Positions 39,839-46,678 of a stretch of 64,000 nt of DNA are shown here, one piece after another. The notes under the pieces were generated by a model. The model was not told the DNA's origin. It made no database searches and was given only the letters and a program-made list of their open reading frames with translations. Origin of the DNA: Pseudomonas gingeri (GTDB taxonomy: Bacteria > Pseudomonadota > Gammaproteobacteria > Pseudomonadales > Pseudomonadaceae); NCBI RefSeq assembly GCF_013386115.1, contig NZ_JACAOR010000005.1:722543-786542 (forward strand), in the 5' to 3' direction. A program made the translations under genes and the position numbers. Every line of letters starts with the position of its first letter. The first letter of the stretch is position 1.

Positions 39839-39981
39839 GTGTATCGCAGTTGCAAACGAGACAGGGCAATTGTTCAGCGCTGGCCAACTGCGCTACCGTG
39901 GGACCTATTACCCTAGGCAAGAAACCAGCCCTTGAGTCGCCTGCTGACCTGGCCCCCATGATTGCGGCGAAAGGAGACGCT

Positions 39982-40926
39982 ATGATTTTTCCGGACTTGC
40001 GTGGTCTTCCCCTGCACCGAGTGCTGATACGCACGGTTCAGGAGTTCGTCGACGACGAAATGTCGACCTATGCCTCGGCACTGGCCTACCAGATGCTGTT
40101 TTCGCTGTTCCCCTTCCTGCTGTTCCTGATTGCCCTGATCGGCTTCCTGCATCTGCCGGACTTCTTCACCTGGCTGCGCATGCAGTCGGAGCTGGTGCTG
40201 CCGCCCCAGGCGCTGGACCAGGTCAACCCGGTGATCGATCAGTTGCAGCAATCCAAGGGCGGCCTGCTCTCGGTGGGTATCGTCATCGCCCTGTGGACCG
40301 CCTCGGCCGGCGTCCGGTTGATGATGAGCGCGATGAACGCCGCCTACGACGTGGTCGAGGCCCGGCCGATCTGGAAGCGCTTCCCGCTGTCGATCTTCTA
40401 CACCGTGGGCATCGCCGGCATGTTGCTGGCCGCCGCCGCGCTGATGGTCCTCGGGCCGCAGGTGATGAGCTGGCTGGCCGGGCAGATCGGCATGGAAGAC
40501 TTCGTGGTCACCCTCTGGACCATCCTGCGCTGGCCGGTGATCGTGCTGTTGCTGATGTTCGCCGTGGCCCTGATGTACTACGTGATGCCGGACGTGAAGC
40601 AGAAATTCGTGTTTATCACCCCCGGCTCGGTGCTGGCGGTGGTGGTGTGGATCGTGGCATCGCTGGGTTTCGGCTACTACGTGAAAACCTTCGCCGATTA
40701 CAACGCGATGTATGGCAGTATCGGTGCGATCATTGTGCTCCTGCTGTACTTCTATATTTCCGCGGCGGTGCTGCTGCTGGGCGCGGAAATGAATGCGGTG
40801 ATCGAACATATGTCGTCGGAAGGCAAGAATCCCGGCGAGAAGGACTTCCACGAACACCACGACAAGATGCCCGTCTCCGGACTGGGGCGCGACCATTCCC
40901 TGAAACCGACTACTGACGAAACCTGA
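39982..40926 (+). CDS. YihY/BrkB family inner-membrane protein
   Basis: The 314-residue protein has about six transmembrane helices and the family landmarks [42 protein letters not shown] and [30 protein letters not shown]. The function of the family is unsettled (the old ribonuclease BN label was an error). AAGGAGA at 39971-39977 sets the start, shorter than the open frame. The def-type gene starts two bases after its stop. Confidence 0.88.
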   Translation: MIFPDLRGLPLHRVLIRTVQEFVDDEMSTYASALAYQMLFSLFPFLLFLIALIGFLHLPDFFTWLRMQSELVLPPQALDQVNPVIDQLQQSKGGLLSVGIVIALWTASAGVRLMMSAMNAAYDVVEARPIWKRFPLSIFYTVGIAGMLLAAAALMVLGPQVMSWLAGQIGMEDFVVTLWTILRWPVIVLLLMFAVALMYYVMPDVKQKFVFITPGSVLAVVVWIVASLGFGYYVKTFADYNAMYGSIGAIIVLLLYFYISAAVLLLGAEMNAVIEHMSSEGKNPGEKDFHEHHDKMPVSGLGRDHSLKPTTDET

Positions 40927-40928
40927 TC

Positions 40929-41468
40929 ATGATCCGTGAAATCCTGAAAATGGGCGACGAGCGCCTGCTGCGCATCGCCCCGCCGGTTCCCCCGGAGATG
41001 TTCGACAGCGCCGAGCTCTGGCAACTGATCGACGACATGTTCCAGACCATGGAGCATGTCGGTGGAGTCGGCCTGGCCGCGCCGCAGATCGGCGTCGACC
41101 TGCAACTGGTGATCTTCGGTTTCGAGCACAGCGAGCGTTATCCGGACGCCGAGGCGGTGCCCCAGACGATCCTCATCAACCCGCTGATCACACCCCTGGG
41201 GCCGGAGCTGGAAGAGGGCTGGGAAGGCTGCCTGTCGGTGCCGGGGATGCGCGGTGCGGTGGATCGCTACGCGCGGATCCGCTACGAAGGTTTCACGCCC
41301 AAGGGCGAGCCGCTGGTGCGCAGCGCCGAAGGTTTCCACGCGCGTGTCGTGCAGCACGAATGCGATCATCTGATCGGTCGCCTGTATCCGTCGCGGATCA
41401 GCGACTTCCGCAAGTTCGGTTTTACCGAAGTGCTGTTCCCCGACCTCGATCCGAGCGCCGACGACTGA
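40929..41468 (+). CDS. def: Peptide deformylase, second copy type
   Basis: The 179-residue metalloenzyme has all three catalytic motifs: [18 protein letters not shown] with the metal cysteine, and QHECDHLIG with the two metal histidines and catalytic glutamate. It removes the N-terminal formyl group of nascent proteins. It has no clear ribosome site and starts two bases after the YihY stop, so its translation should depend on that gene. It is separate from the usual def-fmt locus, so it is probably an additional paralogue. Confidence 0.92.
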   Translation: MIREILKMGDERLLRIAPPVPPEMFDSAELWQLIDDMFQTMEHVGGVGLAAPQIGVDLQLVIFGFEHSERYPDAEAVPQTILINPLITPLGPELEEGWEGCLSVPGMRGAVDRYARIRYEGFTPKGEPLVRSAEGFHARVVQHECDHLIGRLYPSRISDFRKFGFTEVLFPDLDPSADD

Positions 41469-41471
41469 TCC

Positions 41472-42305
41472 TCAGCGGGCCGCCACCTTGCCGGGCTTGA
41501 CGAAGCGCAGGGTCAGGCGGTCCGACTCACCGATGGCCAGGTACCTGGCCTTGTCCTGCTCGCCCAGGCGCAGCGACGGTGGCAGGGTCCAGACCCCAGC
41601 GGCATAGTCCTTGGTGTCCCTGGGATTGGCGTTGATCTCGCTCTGTCCCTCCAGCACGAAGCCGGCATCGGTGGCCAGTTTCACCACGTAGGCGGTGGGC
41701 AGGTAGCCGCTCTGCCTGATGTTCTCCAGATCCGCACCGTCCCTGGCCCGATGATCCACCACGCCCAGCACGCCGCCGGGCTTGAGCACCTTGAAGAACG
41801 CCGAGAACATGGCCGGCGCATCGTCGGCCATGACCCAGTTGTGCACGTTGCGGAAGGTCAGCACGCGGTCGGCCGAGTCCGGCTTGCCGAGCACCGGCGC
41901 CTGGGGATCGAACTCGACGACGGCCGCCTTGGCGTAGTGCGTCGGGTCCTCGGCGAATTTCTGTTTCAGGCCGTCGGCCGAGCGCCTGGCGTAATCGCTG
42001 CTCGAGGCGGCCTGCACGGCGGCGATGTACTGCCCGTGATCCTTGAGCAGGGGCGCCAGCACCTCGCTGTACCAACCGCCGCCGGGGGTGATTTCGATCA
42101 CCGTCTGGTTGGCCCGCAGGCCGAAGAACTGCAGGGTCTGCCGCGGGTGGCGATAGACGTCACGGACGCTGTTTTCCGGGGCGCGCCAGCTGCCGGCCAG
42201 GACCTTGGCGTACTGGGCGTCGCTGATGACCGCCGTGACGGCGGCCTGGCCGAGGGCTGGAGCGAGCAGGGCGGTGAAGGATAAAGCCACGAGGGTGCGG
42301 TTCAT
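41472..42305 (-). CDS. Secreted class I methyltransferase-fold protein
   Basis: This 277-residue protein has a signal peptide (MNRTLVALSFTALLAPALGQA) followed by a SAM-methyltransferase fold: motif I variant VIEITPGGGWYSEVLAPLL, then ADRVLTFRNVHNWVMAD and VLKPGGVLGVVDHRA. A SAM-dependent enzyme outside the cytoplasm would lack cofactor, so the fold may have another role, or a ligand may be supplied. AGGA precedes the ATG. Its stop lies three bases from the def stop. Confidence 0.82.
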   Translation of the reverse strand: MNRTLVALSFTALLAPALGQAAVTAVISDAQYAKVLAGSWRAPENSVRDVYRHPRQTLQFFGLRANQTVIEITPGGGWYSEVLAPLLKDHGQYIAAVQAASSSDYARRSADGLKQKFAEDPTHYAKAAVVEFDPQAPVLGKPDSADRVLTFRNVHNWVMADDAPAMFSAFFKVLKPGGVLGVVDHRARDGADLENIRQSGYLPTAYVVKLATDAGFVLEGQSEINANPRDTKDYAAGVWTLPPSLRLGEQDKARYLAIGESDRLTLRFVKPGKVAAR

Positions 42306-42364
42306 GATCATCCTGGCAGGAACGGGTGGACGAACGAGGCTATCACGCAGCCCCGAGCGGCCGA

Positions 42365-42802
42365 TCACACATTTTTCGCGGTCGATCTAACCAATGGTTC
42401 TATGCCCAGCGCCACCAGCGGCTTGCTGCGCGAATAGCGCGCCAGACGCTCCGCCAGGGGTTGGGGCAGGGCCGTGGCGAGGCTGAAGCCCTGGCGCGTG
42501 TAGAAGTCCCGCAGGTCCGGATGGCAGAACAGCCAGACCGGGCCCTCGGCATCGCGCCGCGCCCGGGCGATCAACTGGCCGGCGATACCCTGGCCCCGCC
42601 AGCGCGGATCGACCAGCAGGCCGGTCAGCCAGAAACCTTCGGCGACCGCGGTGAGGGACAGCCCGGCGATGATCCCGTCGCACCGCGCGACCCACAGTTG
42701 GCCGTCGCCGGCAGAGCGCATCGACGAGTTGTGGGCGCGATAGAACTTGTTCAGCAGCGGTCGCAAGGGCTCCGGGAGCTGGGCGTAGTCGGCGGTCGGC
42801 AT
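42365..42802 (-). CDS. GNAT family N-acetyltransferase
   Basis: The 145-residue protein shows the acetyl-CoA-binding motif WLTGLLVDPRWRGQGIAGQLIARAR and the C-terminal WLFCHPDLRDFYTRQGF typical of small GNAT enzymes. The substrate is unknown. The start at 42802 was chosen on domain length; no good ribosome site is visible, and upstream in-frame codons exist. It lies 59 bp upstream of the secreted methyltransferase-like gene on the same strand. Confidence 0.82.
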   Translation of the reverse strand: MPTADYAQLPEPLRPLLNKFYRAHNSSMRSAGDGQLWVARCDGIIAGLSLTAVAEGFWLTGLLVDPRWRGQGIAGQLIARARRDAEGPVWLFCHPDLRDFYTRQGFSLATALPQPLAERLARYSRSKPLVALGIEPLVRSTAKNV

Positions 42803-42899
42803 GAGGGGCGGGCAACGGCAGGGTGGGGGCCGATTATAAAACAGCCGGCGCCCGCGGATAGGTGTATACCTGAATCTAAATCCTGACGGAGTGCGCATC

Positions 42900-43010
42900 A
42901 TGAGCAAGGGCATGGATTCAAAGAAAGCCGCGAAGAAGAAACCGGCCAAGACCGCCGACGAGAAACGGGCGGAGAAGAAGGTCAAGAAAGCCAACGTGTT
43001 CGGGCACTGA
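42900..43010 (+). CDS. 36-residue lysine-rich small protein
   Basis: The ATG at 42900 follows GGAG (42888-42891) with eight-base spacing and opens a 36-codon frame: MSKGMDSKKAAKKKPAKT, then ADEKRAEKKVKKANVFGH. About 40 percent of residues are lysine or arginine, and it contains no cysteine or aromatic residue except one phenylalanine. It could bind nucleic acid or be structurally disordered. It stands alone between the leftward GNAT gene and the promoter module at 43021. Confidence 0.72.
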   Translation: MSKGMDSKKAAKKKPAKTADEKRAEKKVKKANVFGH

Positions 43011-43020
43011 GTTGCAATCG

Positions 43021-43074
43021 TTCTAAGCTGATAACCAATCGATCTGCAAGATTTTGCGTTGCTGATGCACATCA
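43021..43074 (+). promoter_or_regulatory. Promoter module of the desaturase operon, shared with the TonB receptor
   Basis: TTCTAAG (43021), ATAACCAA (43031), TCTGCAAG (43043) and TGCACATCA (43066) occur at offsets 0, 10, 22 and 45. The same blocks with the same offsets lie before the TonB receptor gene (46584-46637). The ECF sigma factor encoded between the two copies is the likely reader. Confidence 0.75.
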
Positions 43075-43125
43075 GGGGATAAAGTCGGGGTTTGTCCCTC
43101 GGCCTGTCCTGTGCGAAGCCGATCG

Positions 43126-44067
43126 ATGCCCAACTACCTCGACCCTGTTCACCGTGAAGAAATCCTTTCCCTGTCCCGCACCTTTACCGGGCGTACCGAA
43201 TGGCCGACCTGGCTGTTGCTGATCGCCGTCCATGGCGGCTGGTTCGCTGTCCTGCTCGGCAGCCCGCACCTGGGGCTGTGGCCGAGCACGCTGTTGCTGA
43301 TCGTCCTGGTCGCGTTGTGGCTGTCGGTGCAGCACGAACTGCTTCACGGTCACCCGACGCGTTTCGACGGCTTGAACAAGCTGCTGGGCTACGCGCCGTT
43401 TGCCGTGTGGTATCCCTACACGCTGTATCGTGACAGCCACCTGATCCATCACCGCGACGAAGACTTGACCCTGCCCGGTATCGACCCCGAGAGCCGCTAT
43501 CTGCGGCAGCAGGACTGGCAGCGCTGTTCCCTGTTCGAAAAGGCCCTGCACCGCTTGAACAAGACGGTCTTCGGTCGCCTGCTGGTGGGCGCGCCGCTGG
43601 CCCTGCTCACCCTGGTGCGTGAAGAAAGCCGGCGCTTGCGGCGCGGCGAGCGCCGGGCCTGGCTGATGTGGCTGACCCACGGTGCATTGACCGTGCTGAT
43701 GCTGGTGTTTGTCGCCCGCCACAGCATTATCCCGGTCTGGCACTACCTGCTGCTGGTCAGTATCCCGGCGTTGTCGGTGGCCATGCTGCGTTCCTACTAC
43801 GAACATCGTCCCCACGCCGAACCCGAGCAGCGCACGGTGATCAACGAAGCCGGCTGGCCCTGGAGCTGGTTGTTCCTCAACAACAACCTGCACTTGATGC
43901 ACCACGACCTGCCGAAGCTGCCCTGGTACTTCCTGCCCCGGGTCTACCGCGCACGCCGTGACCAGTGGCTGGCGCGCAGCGGCGGCTTTCTAGTAAAAGG
44001 CTACGGCGAGCTGCTGCGGCGCCATGCCGTGAAAGCCATCGACAGCCCCCAACACCCGTTTTCCTGA
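43126..44067 (+). CDS. Membrane fatty-acid-desaturase-like diiron protein
   Basis: The 313-residue protein has four or more transmembrane helices and the three histidine clusters of membrane desaturases/hydroxylases: HELLHGH, HLIHH and NNNLHLMHH. Such proteins bind a diiron centre and use oxygen. The substrate is unknown; a small-molecule hydroxylase role is as likely as lipid desaturation. The start could also be the GTG at 43111. The PhnD-like gene follows after nine bases. The upstream module links it to the ECF/TonB system at 45-49 kb. Confidence 0.83.
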   Translation: MPNYLDPVHREEILSLSRTFTGRTEWPTWLLLIAVHGGWFAVLLGSPHLGLWPSTLLLIVLVALWLSVQHELLHGHPTRFDGLNKLLGYAPFAVWYPYTLYRDSHLIHHRDEDLTLPGIDPESRYLRQQDWQRCSLFEKALHRLNKTVFGRLLVGAPLALLTLVREESRRLRRGERRAWLMWLTHGALTVLMLVFVARHSIIPVWHYLLLVSIPALSVAMLRSYYEHRPHAEPEQRTVINEAGWPWSWLFLNNNLHLMHHDLPKLPWYFLPRVYRARRDQWLARSGGFLVKGYGELLRRHAVKAIDSPQHPFS

Positions 44068-44076
44068 GGAGTCGCC

Positions 44077-44871
44077 ATGACTGCCCGCTACGCCGAATTG
44101 CTCATGTACGTGGCCCCGCCAGCCGTGCAGCAGGCCAACGAACAATGGCTGGGGCGGATTCTCCAGACGCTCGGCGTCAGCCGCCTTCCGGCCGCGGAGC
44201 TGGACCTGAGGCAGCTGTGGCTGTCCCCGCAATTGCTGCTGACGCAGACCTGCGGCTACCCGCTGATGACCCTGCTGCGCGGCCAGGTGACGGTTATCGG
44301 GCGCCCGCGTTATGAACTGCCGGACGCCAGCGCGGGCAATCATTGCAGCCTGCTGCTGACCCGCGAAGACAACCCGCGCGTGACCCTGGAGGACTTTCGC
44401 GACAGTCGCGGCGTGCTCAATGACGAAGGCTCCAACAGTGGCATGAACCTGCTGCGCCAGTGCCTGGCCCCGCTGCAGCGCGATGGCCGCTTCTTCGCCA
44501 GCGTCGACTACAGCGGCGCCCACCGTGAAAGCCTGCGCTGGCTGCGCGAAGACCTGGCCGACCTGGCGGCGGTGGACAGCGTGACTTTCGCCTATCTGGC
44601 GCGCTTCGCCCCCGAGGAAGTGGCCGGCCTGAGGGTAGTGCAACGCAGTGCGCCGAGCCCGTGCCTGCCGTATATCGGGCCGGCGGGCCTGGACGAAGAA
44701 CAGCTCAGGCGGCTGCGCGAGGCGATGAACCAGGCCTTGCGCGAGTTGCCCGCAGTGGCCGAGGTGCTGGGCCTGGCCGAGGTGCTGCCGGCCAGCGAGG
44801 CGGACTACCAGATCCTCCTCGATTACCGGGATGAAGCCCAGCGGCTGGGGTTGGCCAGACTGGGCGCATGA
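44077..44871 (+). CDS. PhnD-like binding protein without signal peptide
   Basis: The 264-residue protein has the phosphate/phosphonate-binding PhnD fold signature (TQTCGYPLM, LEDFRDSRGVLNDEGSNSGMNLLR, YSGAHRESLRWL, SVTFAYLARF). It begins MTARYAELLMYVAPP with no secretion signal, unlike true PhnD proteins, so it may act in the cytoplasm as a sensor or enzyme partner. GAGGAG precedes the ATG. It is co-transcribed with the desaturase-like gene. Confidence 0.8.
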   Translation: MTARYAELLMYVAPPAVQQANEQWLGRILQTLGVSRLPAAELDLRQLWLSPQLLLTQTCGYPLMTLLRGQVTVIGRPRYELPDASAGNHCSLLLTREDNPRVTLEDFRDSRGVLNDEGSNSGMNLLRQCLAPLQRDGRFFASVDYSGAHRESLRWLREDLADLAAVDSVTFAYLARFAPEEVAGLRVVQRSAPSPCLPYIGPAGLDEEQLRRLREAMNQALRELPAVAEVLGLAEVLPASEADYQILLDYRDEAQRLGLARLGA

Positions 44872-44893
44872 CGCCCCCCCTGTCAGCGTCCCC

Positions 44894-44989
44894 CTGTAGG
44901 AGCCGGCTTGCTGGCGATAGCGGTTTATCAGGCGACAGCGATGTCGACCAAGCGCTCGTGAGCGCCAGCAAGCCTGCCGCTGCTAGAGT
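44894..44989. repeat. REP pair after the PhnD-like gene
   Basis: CTGTAGGAGCCGGCTTGCTGG and an inverted, diverged partner (GCGCCAGCAAGCCTGCCGC) flank about 45 bp. Confidence 0.8.
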
Positions 44990-45104
44990 GTTTATGGTTA
45001 TATAAAAATACCTTTTAAGTATTATTAAAGAATAAGCCGTGTTGGTAGCATCCTGCCACCGGAACACCGGACATACAGCGCAACTCTCTTGATCTGGAGC
45101 CATC

Positions 45105-45614
45105 ATGTCCGGCGCCGACACACCTCACAGCGATTACGTGGGCGGGTTATTCCGCACGCATTACGATTGGCTCTGCGCCCGTTTGCGCCGCCATCTCGAT
45201 TCCAGCGCCAGCGCCGAAGACATCGCCGCCGACACCTTCGTGCAACTGCTGATGGCCGCGGACAGCCTGCCGATTCGCCAGCCCCGTGCATTGCTGACCA
45301 CCATTGCCCAGCGATTGATGTACCAGCTCTGGCGCCGCCGCGACCTGGAGCGTGCCTACCTCGACGCCCTGCAACAGGAGGACGAAGCGCAGGTGCCGTC
45401 ACCGGAAGACCTGGCCCAGATGCTCGAAGCGCTGGAGACCATCGACCGCCTGCTCAACGGCTTGCCGGACAAGGTCAAGGCGACCTTCCTGCTGTCCCAG
45501 GTCAATGGCCTGACCTATCCCGAGATCGCGGTCGAGCTGGGTATTTCCCAGCGCTCGGTCAGTGACTACATGACCCGGGCAATCAGTCGCTGCCTGCGTG
45601 CGAGGCTGGACTGA
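45105..45614 (+). CDS. FecI-type ECF sigma factor
   Basis: The 169-residue protein has sigma region 2 (LFRTHYDWLCARLRRHL, SAEDIAADTFVQLL) and region 4 (LLNGLPDKVKATFLLSQ, YPEIAVELGISQRSVSDYMTRA). With FecR and a transducer-type TonB receptor directly downstream it forms a cell-surface signalling set. GGAG precedes the start. The AT-rich upstream region shows no convincing Fur box, so iron limitation is not obviously the trigger. Confidence 0.92.
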   Translation: MSGADTPHSDYVGGLFRTHYDWLCARLRRHLDSSASAEDIAADTFVQLLMAADSLPIRQPRALLTTIAQRLMYQLWRRRDLERAYLDALQQEDEAQVPSPEDLAQMLEALETIDRLLNGLPDKVKATFLLSQVNGLTYPEIAVELGISQRSVSDYMTRAISRCLRARLD

Positions 45615-45615
45615 G

Positions 45616-46575
45616 ATGAGCCGCGAACAGGGCCCGGACCCGCTGATCGAAGAAGCCGCGCGCTGGATCGTCCGCCTGCGTTCCGGCCAGGCCAGCGACG
45701 CCGACCGGCATGCCTACCAGCAATGGCGCAATCAGGATCCGCGTCATGAGCAACTGTGCAGCCAGCTGGAAACCCGTCTCGGGGTGTTCCGGATTCCCAT
45801 CGACCAGGGCATCAGCGGCGAACTGCTGCAACGGGCACTGAGCGCTCCGGCCAGTCGCCGCAAATTGTTGCAGGGCGCCTTGCTCGGCGTCGGCGTGATG
45901 CTCGGTGCCGGCCTGCTGCTGGGCGGCGCCGGCACCTCCCTGGCCGAACTGACGGCCGACCTGCGTACCGGCACCGCCGAGCGCCGCAGCCTCGAATTGC
46001 CCGATGGCAGCGAGTTGCAACTCAACGCCAGGAGCGCCGCCGATATCGACTTCGACCACCAGCGGCGGCAGGTGCGCCTGCTCGATGGCGAACTGTTGGC
46101 GAGGATCGCCAGGGATGCCTCGCGGCCCTTCGTGGTCCAGGCCCCGCAGGCCCGGGTACACGCCTATGGCGATCACCTGCTGGTCCGTGAGCGGGACGGC
46201 CTGGGTCATGTGGTGGCCTTGGGCGGAGCCCTGGAAATCGTCGGTCCGACGGGTGAGCGCCTGCAATTGCCGGCCGGCCATGAAGTCTCCTATGACCGCT
46301 ATCGGTTCGGCCCGATCCGTCCCAGTCACGGCAGTGCCACGGCCTGGGTCGACGGTCTGCTGGAAGTGCGCGACGGCACCCTCGGCGAAGTGGTCGAGGC
46401 CCTGCGGCCCTGGCGTCCGGGTGTCTTGCGCCTCGACCCGGCGATTGCCTCGCTGCGGGTCAGCGGCCTGTTCCGGCTCGACCGGCCTGAGCAGATTCTC
46501 GACACCCTGGCCCGCACGCTGCCGATCCGGGTCGACCGGCATACCGACCTGTGGGTGACCTTGAGCCCGGCGTAG
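45616..46575 (+). CDS. FecR-family anti-sigma/sensor protein
   Basis: The 319-residue protein has an N-terminal cytoplasmic domain (PLIEEAARWIVRLRSGQASDADRHAYQQW), a hydrophobic segment at about residues 85-110 (LLQGALLGVGVMLGAGLLLGG), the FecR domain (LELPDGSELQLNARSAADIDF) and a C-terminal domain (WVDGLLEVRDGTLGEVVEAL). It would hold the sigma factor until the receptor signals. It starts one base after the sigma stop. Confidence 0.92.
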   Translation: MSREQGPDPLIEEAARWIVRLRSGQASDADRHAYQQWRNQDPRHEQLCSQLETRLGVFRIPIDQGISGELLQRALSAPASRRKLLQGALLGVGVMLGAGLLLGGAGTSLAELTADLRTGTAERRSLELPDGSELQLNARSAADIDFDHQRRQVRLLDGELLARIARDASRPFVVQAPQARVHAYGDHLLVRERDGLGHVVALGGALEIVGPTGERLQLPAGHEVSYDRYRFGPIRPSHGSATAWVDGLLEVRDGTLGEVVEALRPWRPGVLRLDPAIASLRVSGLFRLDRPEQILDTLARTLPIRVDRHTDLWVTLSPA

Positions 46576-46583
46576 CGGGTTGG

Positions 46584-46637
46584 TTCTAAGACCATAACCA
46601 AAGGGTCTGCAAGTTTTTCGTCGGTCACTGCACATCA
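46584..46637 (+). promoter_or_regulatory. Promoter module of the TonB receptor gene
   Basis: TTCTAAG (46584), ATAACCA (46594), TCTGCAAG (46606) and TGCACATCA (46629) have the same offsets as the module at 43021-43074, give or take no base. The copies differ in the intervening bases, so this is conserved signal rather than a recent duplication. Confidence 0.75.
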
Positions 46638-46678
46638 CTCCCGTAAGCGCTGCCGAGGGAGCAGCGTTGTTCGATTCC

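Noticed and set aside
44990..45104. Fur box upstream of the ECF sigma gene
   Set aside because: The region is AT-rich but no segment matches the 19-bp Fur consensus well enough to claim iron control.
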